A DNA stretch of 64,000 bases. Origin: an uncultured Porphyromonadaceae bacterium (GTDB lineage Bacteria > Bacteroidota > Bacteroidia > Bacteroidales > Muribaculaceae). The first letter of the stretch is position 1; every line of letters begins with the position of its first letter. Shown here one piece after another: positions 10,042 to 19,467 of the stretch. Both the position numbers and the translations under genes were made by a program. The DNA is taken from contig CAMNRO010000008.1 in assembly GCA_946553045.1 (NCBI GenBank), positions 1-64,000 on the forward strand, written 5' to 3'. The notes beneath the pieces were generated by a model. It worked only from the letters and a program-made list of their open reading frames with translations, did no database searches and had not been told where the DNA came from.

Positions 10042-10979
10042 TTGTCATCGAGCGATATAACGACTCCATGAAAATGGAATGGAATGCCGCCGCCGAAACA
10101 TCGCGCAACGGCACATTCCTGCACAACCGTGCCTACATGGACTACCATGCCGACCGTTTCACCGACTGTTCGCTTGTGGCACGCTCGTCGAAAGGCCATA
10201 TTCTGGCAATTCTGCCAGCCGACATAAAAGACAATGTGCTCCGCTCGCACGCCGGCCTGACCTACGGGGGCTGGCTGATGTCGGACAAGGCCGACATGAA
10301 CACCATGATGGAAATCTGGGCCGAAGCCCGCAAATTTGCCGTGAAACACGGCATAGACACTTTGGTCTACAAGCCGGTTCCTCATATCTTCCACCGCTAT
10401 CCGGCCGAGGAAGACCTCTACGCTCTTTTTCGCGACAAGGCCACCATCGAAAGCGTACAGATTTCGTCTGTCATCGCCCTCGACACCCCGCTGTCGTTCG
10501 ACCAGAACGGACGCCGAGGCATAGCCCGAGCCATACGGGCCGGGCTGACGGTGAGAGAAAGCCGTGATTTCGCCTCATACTGGCAAATATTGAGCAGTGT
10601 GCTCGCAGAACGCCACAACACAATGCCGGTACACAGCGTGACTGAAATAGAAATGCTCGCCGGCCGATTTCCCGAAAACATACGCCTCTTCGGTGTTTTC
10701 GAAGACGAACGCATGATTGCGGGCACGGTGCTGTACATCACTCATACGACAGTGCACGCACAATACATAGCCTCAGATGCCATCGGTCGCGAAAAAGGCG
10801 CTCTGGCACTGTTATTCCACACCATCATCGAACAATTCAGAGTCTCGGCACGTTATTTCGATTTCGGCACATCGAACGAAGACGGCGGCCTCGTGCTCAA
10901 TGCAGGACTGATAAGGCAAAAATGCGGCTTCGGCGCCCGTGCCGTGGCTTTTAACACATATAAAGTCTCATGGCTATAA
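10038..10979 (+). CDS. GNAT/FemAB-like acyltransferase
   Basis: 313 aa; NRAYMDYHADRFTDCSLV, AGLTYGGWL, YFDFGTSNEDGG; overlaps the tolC-like stop. Confidence 0.7.
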   Translation: MIVIERYNDSMKMEWNAAAETSRNGTFLHNRAYMDYHADRFTDCSLVARSSKGHILAILPADIKDNVLRSHAGLTYGGWLMSDKADMNTMMEIWAEARKFAVKHGIDTLVYKPVPHIFHRYPAEEDLYALFRDKATIESVQISSVIALDTPLSFDQNGRRGIARAIRAGLTVRESRDFASYWQILSSVLAERHNTMPVHSVTEIEMLAGRFPENIRLFGVFEDERMIAGTVLYITHTTVHAQYIASDAIGREKGALALLFHTIIEQFRVSARYFDFGTSNEDGGLVLNAGLIRQKCGFGARAVAFNTYKVSWL

Positions 10980-11632
10980 TCGATTATAAAAATGTAGAGA
11001 TTCACCGCAACGAACACATCGCCCTCCGCGGCGTCAATCTCTCGGTCAAAAAAGGCGAATTTGTGTACCTCCTCGGTAAAGTAGGCAGCGGCAAGACATC
11101 GCTTATGAAATCGATGTATGCCGAAGTTCCCGTAGCCGACGGAGAGGCCAGCGTGCTCGAATACGACTTGCGGACTATCGACCGCTCGGAAATACCTTTT
11201 CTACGCCGTAAGATTGGAATCGTATTTCAAGATTTCCAGCTGCTGACCGACCGCACGGCTTTCGCCAACCTCGACTTTGTGCTCCGCGCCACCGGCTGGA
11301 ATGACCGCGAAGAGCGCTCGCGCCGTATCGAAGAAGTACTCGCGGCTGTCGGCATGACATCAAAGACATACAATATGCCTCATCAGATGTCGGGCGGAGA
11401 GCAACAACGAATCGTCATAGCGCGCGCGCTTCTCAATGAGCCGTCGCTCATCATAGCCGACGAGCCGACCGGCAATCTCGACCCCGAAACCGCCGAACAG
11501 GTCATGGACCTCCTCTACCGCGTGTCGCGCACCAACGGCCGCACCGTGATAGTAGCCACACACAACACATCTTTCCCGCGCCTGTTCCCCGGCCGCATAC
11601 TGCGTTGCGCCGATAAGAAGCTGCTCGAGTAA
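10970..11632 (+). CDS. ftsE: FtsE-like ABC transporter ATP-binding protein
   Basis: Walker [18 protein letters not shown]-type signature ([16 protein letters not shown]); Walker [14 protein letters not shown]. Confidence 0.8.
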   Translation: MAIIDYKNVEIHRNEHIALRGVNLSVKKGEFVYLLGKVGSGKTSLMKSMYAEVPVADGEASVLEYDLRTIDRSEIPFLRRKIGIVFQDFQLLTDRTAFANLDFVLRATGWNDREERSRRIEEVLAAVGMTSKTYNMPHQMSGGEQQRIVIARALLNEPSLIIADEPTGNLDPETAEQVMDLLYRVSRTNGRTVIVATHNTSFPRLFPGRILRCADKKLLE

Positions 11633-11695
11633 ACCTTGAGTGCGCTCTGAATGTTGTATATGCAGAGTTCAAAAAACATATAAATCATATAAATT

Positions 11696-12013
11696 ATGAA
11701 TGACTTCAACCAACTCATACAGGAAAACAAGCCGACCCTTGTAGATTTCTTCGCCACATGGTGTGGCCCCTGCCGCATGCAGGCACCCATCCTCGAAGAT
11801 GTCAAACAGCGCGTAGGCGATAAAGCCACTATCCTGAAAGTCGACATCGACGCCAATCAGGAACTTGCCGCCCGCTATGGCGTGCGCTCCGTTCCGACAC
11901 TGATAATGTTCAAGAACGGCGAGGCTGTGTGGCGCGCGGTAGGCGTGCAGCAGGCCGACCTTCTGGAACAGAAAATAAAAGACCATCAGGAAACGAAATC
12001 CGACGAATTCTGA
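11696..12013 (+). CDS. trxA: Thioredoxin
   Basis: FFATWCGPCRMQAPI active site; cis-Pro segment RSVPTLIMFKNGE. Confidence 0.92.
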   Translation: MNDFNQLIQENKPTLVDFFATWCGPCRMQAPILEDVKQRVGDKATILKVDIDANQELAARYGVRSVPTLIMFKNGEAVWRAVGVQQADLLEQKIKDHQETKSDEF

Positions 12014-12038
12014 AAATCCACCTCAAACTCTCCTTACA

Positions 12039-12356
12039 ATGACAACCGATATCAATACAGATAAACAGCTCAGCCAGTACTTAGCCGAGACCAAACCCCT
12101 GCTTGTAGAGTTCTTAAATCCTGCAAAAGAATGCTGCCATGCGATGCAGCATGTAATCGACGAACTCCGGCGCCGCCTTGGGGATAAAGCAAATATCCTG
12201 CAGATTGACGGCAAGGCCAACGAAGACCTCATAGCCCGATACAAAATAGCCACATATCCATCGTATATTCTCTTTAAAGACGGCGAGGAAGCGTGGCGCG
12301 ACAGCGGGCGAAAACCGGTTCAGGAACTCGAGCACATGGTCCGCAGTTTTATCTGA
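12039..12356 (+). CDS. Thioredoxin-fold protein lacking the CXXC active site
   Basis: Tandem paralog of 11696..12013 (RLGDKANILQID..ANEDLIARYKIATYPSYILFKDGEEAW); WCGPC replaced by NPAKECC. Confidence 0.8.
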   Translation: MTTDINTDKQLSQYLAETKPLLVEFLNPAKECCHAMQHVIDELRRRLGDKANILQIDGKANEDLIARYKIATYPSYILFKDGEEAWRDSGRKPVQELEHMVRSFI

Positions 12357-12367
12357 CACCTCTTCGA

Positions 12368-12400
12368 AGCTCCGCCGGAATTACCGAGCGGGGCTTTTTT
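12368..12400 (+). terminator. Rho-independent terminator
   Basis: AGCTCCGC ... GCGGGGCT stem followed by a T tract. Confidence 0.75.
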
Positions 12401-12435
12401 ATGGGGTAAAAGCGCTGTTATTCGACCTTATTTGC

Positions 12436-12443
12436 TATTTTTG
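12436..12443 (+). promoter_or_regulatory. Bacteroidales -7 promoter box (TATTTTTG)
   Basis: TAnnTTTG match 30 nt upstream of ATG 12473. Confidence 0.5.
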
Positions 12444-12472
12444 CATATGAATTACAACTTATAACACCGACC

Positions 12473-12904
12473 ATGCTAAAAGGTATAATCGCAATCACCG
12501 GCAAACCCGGTCTTTACAAGCTGCTTAGCCGCGGCAAAAACAATCTCATCGTAGAAAACATCACCACCGGCAAACGCACCCCGACATATCCTCATGAAAA
12601 AGTGGTGTCCATTCCCGACATATCGATATACACAGAAGGCGGCGATACTCCTCTGAGCGGCGTTTTCCAGAAAGTCTACGACGCCAACGAAGGCAAGGCT
12701 GTAGACCTCAAGAACTTTGCAACTGCAGATGCCCTCCGCGAATATTTCGGAACCATTCTTCCCGATTTTGACCGCGAGCGCGTGTACACAACCGACATCA
12801 AGAAACTCTTCTCCTGGTATAATATCCTGGTTGCCGCTGGCATCACCGATTTCAAGGACGAGGAAATTGCCGAAGATGAAACTGCTGAAGCCGCAGCAGA
12901 ATAA
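12473..12904 (+). CDS. DUF5606 family conserved Bacteroidetes protein
   Basis: MLKGIIAITGKPGLYKLLSRGKNNLIVENI...; conserved start typical of the family. Confidence 0.8.
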   Translation: MLKGIIAITGKPGLYKLLSRGKNNLIVENITTGKRTPTYPHEKVVSIPDISIYTEGGDTPLSGVFQKVYDANEGKAVDLKNFATADALREYFGTILPDFDRERVYTTDIKKLFSWYNILVAAGITDFKDEEIAEDETAEAAAE

Positions 12905-12940
12905 TTTCTTCAGCCTACAAGAAACTTTCTAAGTAATATA

Positions 12941-12977
12941 AAAGGCGACAACCCTGCAATGAGTCGTCGCCTTTTTT
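12941..12977 (+). terminator. Rho-independent terminator
   Basis: AAAGGCGAC ... GTCGCCTTTTTT hairpin plus T tract. Confidence 0.75.
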
Positions 12978-12992
12978 CTTACCTTATCAGCC

Positions 12993-14180
12993 ATGTTATC
13001 ACGCCTATTGCTTACGATAGTTTTAATGATCTGCGCCCTGCCGTTATCGGCAAAAAAGGCAGAGCGACACGACCGGAAATACGATGTCGCCGCATTCCTT
13101 TATCCGGCGTATGCATCAGACGATCCGCGACTGCGCCCCTTCTGGCCTCTTGGAATAGGCGAATGGGAAACCGTCATGACTGTAGGCCAAAGATATCCCG
13201 ACCACTACTGGAACCGCAAGCCTCTGTGGGGATATATCAACGAGGCTGACCCGTCTGTAATGGAAATGGAAATAGACCAGGCAACAAGCCATGGCGTGAA
13301 CGTGTTTATCTTCGACTGGTACTGGTACGACGGACGGCCGTTTATGGAAACAACACTCGACAACGGCTTTCTCAAGGCACGCAACGTAGACAAAATGCAG
13401 TTCTATCTCATGTGGGCCAATCACGATGTTCTCAACCTCTGGGACACACGTCTTGCCCGATATAATGAAGACAATGTGATATGGACCGGCAAAGTAGACC
13501 GCGATGAATTCGAAAAAATATGCCGCCGGAATATCGAAAAATACTTTAAACATCCGCAATACTATAAAATCGACGGCAAGCCGGTGTTCATGATATATGA
13601 CATTCCTCAGCTTATCGCCGGGCTCGGAGGCATCGAGGAGGCCGCAGATGCATTACAGTGGTTCAAAGACGAGACAAAACGCGCCGGCTTCCCGGGCTTG
13701 GAGCTGCAGATTACCATGTGGTCTATCAATCTGAATCACAGCGGACTTGACGCAGGAAAGACCGGCAATCCGAGCGACGATTTTGTAAAAAAGCTGGGTT
13801 TCACCAGCGGAACACACTATCAGTTCGTACACTTCACTGATGTGAACGACGATTATGAGAATATAATGCACCGTGTCGAAAACGAATGGAGCCGCATAGA
13901 CAGCACATATTCTTTCCCATATTATCCACATATCAGTGTCGGCTGGGATAACAGCCCGCGCACACGCCATAGTGCCGTGGTGCGCAACAATACTCCCGAA
14001 AACTTCGAAAAAGCTCTTCGCAAAGCCAGGTCATATGCAGATGCACATCCTAATCAGGCACCTCTGATTACTATAAACAGCTGGAACGAATGGACCGAAA
14101 CCAGCTTCCTGCAGCCGTGCAACCTTTACGGTTACGGTTATCTTGAAGCAGTACGGCGTGTTTTTGGCCCGGCTGAATAA
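12993..14180 (+). CDS. Glycoside hydrolase family 99-like (WbsX-type) protein, secreted
   Basis: Signal peptide; YDVAAFLYPAYASDDPRLRPFWPLGIGEWE; NVFIFDWYWYDGRPFMETTLDNGFL; INSWNEWTETSFLQP. Confidence 0.82.
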   Translation: MLSRLLLTIVLMICALPLSAKKAERHDRKYDVAAFLYPAYASDDPRLRPFWPLGIGEWETVMTVGQRYPDHYWNRKPLWGYINEADPSVMEMEIDQATSHGVNVFIFDWYWYDGRPFMETTLDNGFLKARNVDKMQFYLMWANHDVLNLWDTRLARYNEDNVIWTGKVDRDEFEKICRRNIEKYFKHPQYYKIDGKPVFMIYDIPQLIAGLGGIEEAADALQWFKDETKRAGFPGLELQITMWSINLNHSGLDAGKTGNPSDDFVKKLGFTSGTHYQFVHFTDVNDDYENIMHRVENEWSRIDSTYSFPYYPHISVGWDNSPRTRHSAVVRNNTPENFEKALRKARSYADAHPNQAPLITINSWNEWTETSFLQPCNLYGYGYLEAVRRVFGPAE

Positions 14181-14231
14181 GAAGGGGCCTTCGTAATATA
14201 CCCAATAAACAATCATCTATATACACATACT

Positions 14232-15890
14232 ATGAACAAGTTCTTTCCCTATTCAAAAATAGTGCTGACCATAGCCGCTCTCGGAACAGTCATCGCCTCT
14301 GATGCCGGAGTTGTATCCGGCCGTATCACTTCGGGAGGAAAAGGAGTGGCAGGAGTTCCTGTTTCAGACGGTTACTCCATTGTCACCACCGATAAAAAAG
14401 GCCGCTATGCCATCGACACCGACAAGAAGCTCGGCTATATATTCTATACCCTACCCTCCGGCTATGAGCCTTCGACTGTCAATGCACCATGCGAACCGGC
14501 AATCTGGGCACATCTCGACACCGCAAATCCTGAGACTGCCGAAACTCACGATTTCGAGATATTCCCTGTCAAGAACAAAAAGTTCGACCTTGTAGTGACT
14601 GCAGATATCCATCTTGCCGACCGCGCCGACGACATCGCACAGTTCAAAGCCGGATTCATGCCGCGTATCAAAGAATATGTGGCCCAGTCGCAAGTTCCGG
14701 TCTATACCGTTGCGCTTGGCGACCTCAGCTGGGACCGCTTCTGGTACACAAATGAATTCGGCCCGGCCGACTTCATGGCCACGCTCCGGGACGTTGAATA
14801 TCCGACGCTGTTCTTTCCCGTTACGGGCAACCACGATAACGACCCGGCCGTGCCTCATGGCCCGGAGACAGACTTCATGGCAGCCGCACAGTTCCGAAAG
14901 GCTATGGCTCCGTCCTACTACTCGTTCAACCTCGGCGACGCACACATCGTGGTGCTCGATGACATCATTTACAAAAACGAATTAAATCCTAAAAGAAAAT
15001 ATGCGAAGGGAATCGCAGGCGACCGCAACTACGACCGCTATGTGACAGACGACCAACTCGACTGGCTCAGGCGCGACCTCGAGCTGGTGAAAGACAAATC
15101 CAAACCTCTTGTCATATGCATGCACATACCCGCATGGCGACTGAGCATCGACGGCAAATTCACAGCCTATCCCAGCCAGGGCAAAGATGGCGAAGCCTCT
15201 GTTAAGCTTGCCGAAACGGTCAAAGACTTCAAAAAAGTAAGAGTTCTTACCGGTCACACCCACTTCAACGCCCACGTCGAAGCCCCCGGATATCCGAATA
15301 TACACGAGGATAATGTGTCGGCACTATGCTGTATTTTCTGGAACACAAAGGCAGTCGGCGGACGCGACATATGCTCCGACGGCTCACCGGCAGGATTCAA
15401 GGTCTACAGTTTCGACGGCAAGAAATTCACCTCCCGCTTCGAGGGAATCGACGAATGCGACCGCAAGCCATTCCGCATCTACGACGTGAACACTGTCAAA
15501 AACACATATGGCACCGACTCGTTGTATGTAAAGTATCTCAAAAAGTATCCGAACCGCACAGATTATTCGAAATTCGACGACAATATGGTGCTGGTAAACA
15601 TTTTCGACTATGAGCCGGCGGGCACCGTCACCATCAGCGAGGGTGGAAAAGAGCTCGAGGTTGAACGCATAACCGCCGACGACCCCATGCTGATTGCCGC
15701 CTACCAGATTGAATTATTCCGCAAACTGGGCAAAGCACCGACCTCCGACGCCGTCAGAGTAAACACACACATGTTCACGGCAAAAACCAAAACCTCACAT
15801 CTTCCCGTGACAGTGACCTACACCGATGCCTATGGCCGCGCGATGACTGAAACACTCGAACGCCCGGGCCGCTTCGACGCCAGCATGTAA
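14232..15890 (+). CDS. Calcineurin-like metallophosphoesterase with N- and C-terminal accessory domains
   Basis: Signal peptide; VVTADIHLADRADD, GDLSWD, VTGNHDND, HIPAWR, LTGHTHFN metallophosphoesterase motifs. Confidence 0.87.
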   Translation: MNKFFPYSKIVLTIAALGTVIASDAGVVSGRITSGGKGVAGVPVSDGYSIVTTDKKGRYAIDTDKKLGYIFYTLPSGYEPSTVNAPCEPAIWAHLDTANPETAETHDFEIFPVKNKKFDLVVTADIHLADRADDIAQFKAGFMPRIKEYVAQSQVPVYTVALGDLSWDRFWYTNEFGPADFMATLRDVEYPTLFFPVTGNHDNDPAVPHGPETDFMAAAQFRKAMAPSYYSFNLGDAHIVVLDDIIYKNELNPKRKYAKGIAGDRNYDRYVTDDQLDWLRRDLELVKDKSKPLVICMHIPAWRLSIDGKFTAYPSQGKDGEASVKLAETVKDFKKVRVLTGHTHFNAHVEAPGYPNIHEDNVSALCCIFWNTKAVGGRDICSDGSPAGFKVYSFDGKKFTSRFEGIDECDRKPFRIYDVNTVKNTYGTDSLYVKYLKKYPNRTDYSKFDDNMVLVNIFDYEPAGTVTISEGGKELEVERITADDPMLIAAYQIELFRKLGKAPTSDAVRVNTHMFTAKTKTSHLPVTVTYTDAYGRAMTETLERPGRFDASM

Positions 15891-15930
15891 TTATTTCGTG
15901 CATGGTGGCTGCAAATCGAGGATTTTTATT

Positions 15931-15938
15931 TAACTTTG
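15931..15938 (+). promoter_or_regulatory. Bacteroidales -7 promoter box (TAACTTTG)
   Basis: TAnnTTTG match 36 nt upstream of nusB. Confidence 0.5.
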
Positions 15939-15973
15939 CAATCCGAACAAGAAAGATTGAACATTAACATAAT

Positions 15974-17449
15974 ATGATAAACCGTAGTTTAATCAGAATC
16001 AAGACCGTCCAGATTCTTTATTCGTTTCTGCTGACGCGCAAGGATTTCAAACTCGAAAATGCACCGGCCGATACCGACGGCTCACGCGAACGACAGTTCG
16101 CATATTCGGTTTATCTCGACCTCCTTGTCCTACTTCTCAAACTTAGCGGAATTCCTCTGGGTTCAGGTTCTGGCCGCACTCTCGAAGTCGACCCCGGGCT
16201 GAAAAAGAACCGTGTAGGCAAAGCCATGCGCGAAAATTCCGACATGACAGCGCTGCTGATGAAAAACCGCAGCCGTCTGTCGAAATTCGACTCGTGTCTC
16301 GATGAGATTCTCGGTGCTGTGACAGCGTCTGCAGTCTATGGCGACTATAAGCGCAAGCGCAAACTCCAGATGGCCGACGATGTCGTTTTCTGGAATACAG
16401 TCTTCTCAACCGTTATCCGCAAGCATAAGGGAGTGGAACGGGTGCTCCGCCGCGACGAAAATTTCAGTCATCTCGGTTTCGACAATGGCATGAAGATGTT
16501 CTCGGAGACGCTGATGTCGTTTGACGATACCCGCGCGACATATCTGAAAGCGCGCACGGATCTCGATAAGTCGCTCTCCATGGCCTACGACCTCTATCAC
16601 GCCCTTCTCCTTCTGCCGGTCTACATCACCCGTCTGCAGGAAGCCCGTCTCGACGAGGCAAAAAACAAATATCTGCCTACAGAGGAAGACCTCAACCCGA
16701 GCCTGCGCTTTGTCGACAACCTCTATGTCAAAGCGCTGAACGAATGCCAGGCTCTGACAGAATATGCCAAGGACAACGGCGACGCCGACCCTGCCAACTG
16801 GCGCGACAGCGATCTGCTTTTCGCCGGATTGCTCGACCAGATAACGGCAAGTTCTCTGTATAAGGAATACATGGAAAGTGAAGCAGGCGATTTCGCCACC
16901 GATGCCGCTTTCTGGCGCGAGGTGACACGCTCTATCATAGTGCCGTCCGACGAACTTGCCGAGGCGCTTGAGAACCGCGCCGTGTACTGGAACGATGACC
17001 TTGCCATCATGAGCACATTCACACTCAAGACCATGCGTCGTTCCTACGCAGCCTCCGACGAGGATTCCGCCGACAATGCGCCTCAGGACAGCATCGGCAA
17101 AATAACCCTTCTGCCCAAGTTCATGAACGACGCCGACGAAGCCTTCGGCTCGGAATTGTTCGAATTCGTTGTAAAACACCGCGAAGACTACCGCGCACTC
17201 ATCGACAGCTTCATCAACAACCAGCAGTGGGATTCCGACCGTCTGGCATTCATGGATATCGTGATACTTCTCACGGCCATTGCAGAAATCGTGCATTATC
17301 CGTCCATTCCCGTGCCGGTGTCGATGAACGAATATATCGAAATAGCCAACGACTACAGCACACCCCGCAGCGGCAGCTTCGTGAACGGAATACTCTATTC
17401 GGTTGTTAAGAAACTGTCGGCCGACGGAGTGATAGACAAAAAAATATAA
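15974..17449 (+). CDS. nusB: Transcription antitermination factor NusB, enlarged
   Basis: MINRSLIRIKTVQILYSFLL N-terminus; C-terminal DRLAFMDIVILLTAIAEIVHYPSIPVPVSMNEYIEIANDYSTPRSGSFVNGIL; followed by yajC. Confidence 0.88.
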   Translation: MINRSLIRIKTVQILYSFLLTRKDFKLENAPADTDGSRERQFAYSVYLDLLVLLLKLSGIPLGSGSGRTLEVDPGLKKNRVGKAMRENSDMTALLMKNRSRLSKFDSCLDEILGAVTASAVYGDYKRKRKLQMADDVVFWNTVFSTVIRKHKGVERVLRRDENFSHLGFDNGMKMFSETLMSFDDTRATYLKARTDLDKSLSMAYDLYHALLLLPVYITRLQEARLDEAKNKYLPTEEDLNPSLRFVDNLYVKALNECQALTEYAKDNGDADPANWRDSDLLFAGLLDQITASSLYKEYMESEAGDFATDAAFWREVTRSIIVPSDELAEALENRAVYWNDDLAIMSTFTLKTMRRSYAASDEDSADNAPQDSIGKITLLPKFMNDADEAFGSELFEFVVKHREDYRALIDSFINNQQWDSDRLAFMDIVILLTAIAEIVHYPSIPVPVSMNEYIEIANDYSTPRSGSFVNGILYSVVKKLSADGVIDKKI

Positions 17450-17478
17450 TCCGATAAAAACCATTAAACCGAAATAAA

Positions 17479-17814
17479 ATGCTTAATTACATTCTCCTCG
17501 ACGGAGCACAGCCAGCCGGTGGCGGCATGGGCAGCATTCTGATGATTGTCGCACTTTTCGTAGTGTTCTACTTCTTCATGATTCGCCCCCAGCAGAAACG
17601 CCAGAAAGAAATCAAGAAATTCCGCGAATCCCTCGACAAAGGCGATAAAGTTGTTACCGCCGGCGGAATCTACGGCACTATCCGCGAGGTAAGAGACACA
17701 TATTTCCTTATCGAAATCGACAAAGACGTCCGTATCCGCGTAGACAGAGGCTCTGTATATCCTTCGGCAGAAGAAGCCAACCAGGCAGCACAGAACTCCG
17801 ACCAGCAGAAATAA
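17479..17814 (+). CDS. yajC: Preprotein translocase subunit YajC
   Basis: FYFFMIRPQQKRQKEIKKFRESLDKGDKVVTAGGIYGTI. Confidence 0.95.
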   Translation: MLNYILLDGAQPAGGGMGSILMIVALFVVFYFFMIRPQQKRQKEIKKFRESLDKGDKVVTAGGIYGTIREVRDTYFLIEIDKDVRIRVDRGSVYPSAEEANQAAQNSDQQK

Positions 17815-17909
17815 AACGTCTCCCCACATTGGTGACGGAAACATGAGATGAAGGTATTCTCTTAACTTTTAACTCATTCACTTTTTTTCAATCCGCCATC
17901 ATCAAGAAG

Positions 17910-18884
17910 ATGGGTATCAAGGAAAGATTCGGCAAGTTGATGGCCGCGGTGCGTTCGCGCCGTGGCCGCGACGCTTTGATGTTCCTCCTGTTTCTGACTA
18001 TATCGACCGTATTATGGCTGGTTCTGTCGCTCAACGAGGAAGAACAGTTCGATGTGCGCCTGCCGATGAAAATCACACATGTGCCCGACTCTGTGACCCT
18101 TATAAGACCCGGGCCCGAGGCTCTTAATGTGAGCCTCCGGGCACGCGGCACCCAAGTAATAAAAATGCTGGCAGGCTCCATGCCTACAGTCAACATCGAC
18201 TTCCGGGCCTATCGCTCCAACGGTCTGTTGCATCTGAATTCGACCGAACTGAAGGCTCTTGCACGCACAGCCGCCGGCGGTTCTCAGGTAAGTGTGGTCT
18301 ACCCCGACTCTCTGGCGATTCCATACACCACCCACCCCGGTTTCTCAATGCCTCTGAACATAGACTACAAGGTGACGGTAGGACCACAGTCCGCTCTCAA
18401 CGGGCGTCCGCGCCTGTCGGCCGACAGCGTAAAAGTGTTCATGGCTCCCGGTATCGCCATTCCCGACAATTACAACGCCGTAACGACCGAACCAATACGG
18501 CTCACCGGCCTCAACGAGAGCGAGACAAGGCGCGTGCGCCTTATCGGGCCGGCCGGCTCGAGGGTTATTCCCGACAGCGTAGACGTGTCGTTCGAGGTGG
18601 AGCCGCTGATTTTCAAAAGCCGAAAAGTTGTCATCGAGCCTGTCAATGTGCCCGAAGGTACAAAACTGATTACATTTCCGGCCCAGATAGATGTTTTTTA
18701 CATGGTGCCCATGAGTGCCTACGTAAAAAGCGACCCTCATTTCCGCATCGTCGCCGACTACAAGCGTATCAATCATCAGAACCCCTCCAAAATGATGAAA
18801 CTTACGCTGCGCGACGTTCCCTCCAATCTTCAGAATGTACATCTGTCGGTAGACAGCGCCGAATATATAATCGAACACAGATGA
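17910..18884 (+). CDS. YbbR-like domain-containing protein
   Basis: N-terminal TM; YbbR-like repeats; sits between yajC and coaE. Confidence 0.82.
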   Translation: MGIKERFGKLMAAVRSRRGRDALMFLLFLTISTVLWLVLSLNEEEQFDVRLPMKITHVPDSVTLIRPGPEALNVSLRARGTQVIKMLAGSMPTVNIDFRAYRSNGLLHLNSTELKALARTAAGGSQVSVVYPDSLAIPYTTHPGFSMPLNIDYKVTVGPQSALNGRPRLSADSVKVFMAPGIAIPDNYNAVTTEPIRLTGLNESETRRVRLIGPAGSRVIPDSVDVSFEVEPLIFKSRKVVIEPVNVPEGTKLITFPAQIDVFYMVPMSAYVKSDPHFRIVADYKRINHQNPSKMMKLTLRDVPSNLQNVHLSVDSAEYIIEHR

Positions 18885-19462
18885 AACACCTGATAGCCAT
18901 CACCGGCGGCATAGGCTCCGGCAAATCTGTAGTCAGCCGAGTACTTCGCATTCTCGGGTATCCTGTATATGACTGCGACAGCCGGGCAAAGGCCCTCATG
19001 GACGCCGACTGCGACATAAAACGCCGCCTCATCGAAGAAATAGATGAAGCCGCCGTGGTCGATGGCATCATAGACCGCCGCCGCATAGCTGCGATAGTGT
19101 TTGAAGACGCCGAAAAGCTGTCTGTTCTCAATGCCATAGTTCATGGCGCCGTGAAAGAAGATATAGCCCAGTGGGTGAGCGAGCAGGATTCCGACCTCAC
19201 TTTTGTGGAAACCGCAATACTCTATGAAAGCGGACTGAACAGAGTGGTCGACGCAGAATGGCGCGTTGAATCGCCTCTTGAAATGCGCATTGAGCGCACC
19301 ATGCGCCGCAACAATCTGAGCCGGGAGGACGTCGAAAAACGTATAGCCGCCCAAAGAATTGAAGCTCCGGCAGATGCCGCTTCCCTGCGCCTTTTCATAA
19401 TCCTTAACGATGAAAAAAATGCCCTTCTGCCTCAAATCGAGGAGTTGACCGGCACAATCTGA
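18881..19462 (+). CDS. coaE: Dephospho-CoA kinase
   Basis: IAITGGIGSGKSVVSRVLRILGYPVYDCDSRAKALM; overlaps the ybbR-like stop. Confidence 0.95.
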   Translation: MKHLIAITGGIGSGKSVVSRVLRILGYPVYDCDSRAKALMDADCDIKRRLIEEIDEAAVVDGIIDRRRIAAIVFEDAEKLSVLNAIVHGAVKEDIAQWVSEQDSDLTFVETAILYESGLNRVVDAEWRVESPLEMRIERTMRRNNLSREDVEKRIAAQRIEAPADAASLRLFIILNDEKNALLPQIEELTGTI

Positions 19463-19467
19463 ACCTA

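Noticed and set aside
16406-17464. 352-aa minus-strand ORF inside nusB
   Set aside because: Opposes nusB in the conserved nusB-yajC context; no domain evidence.
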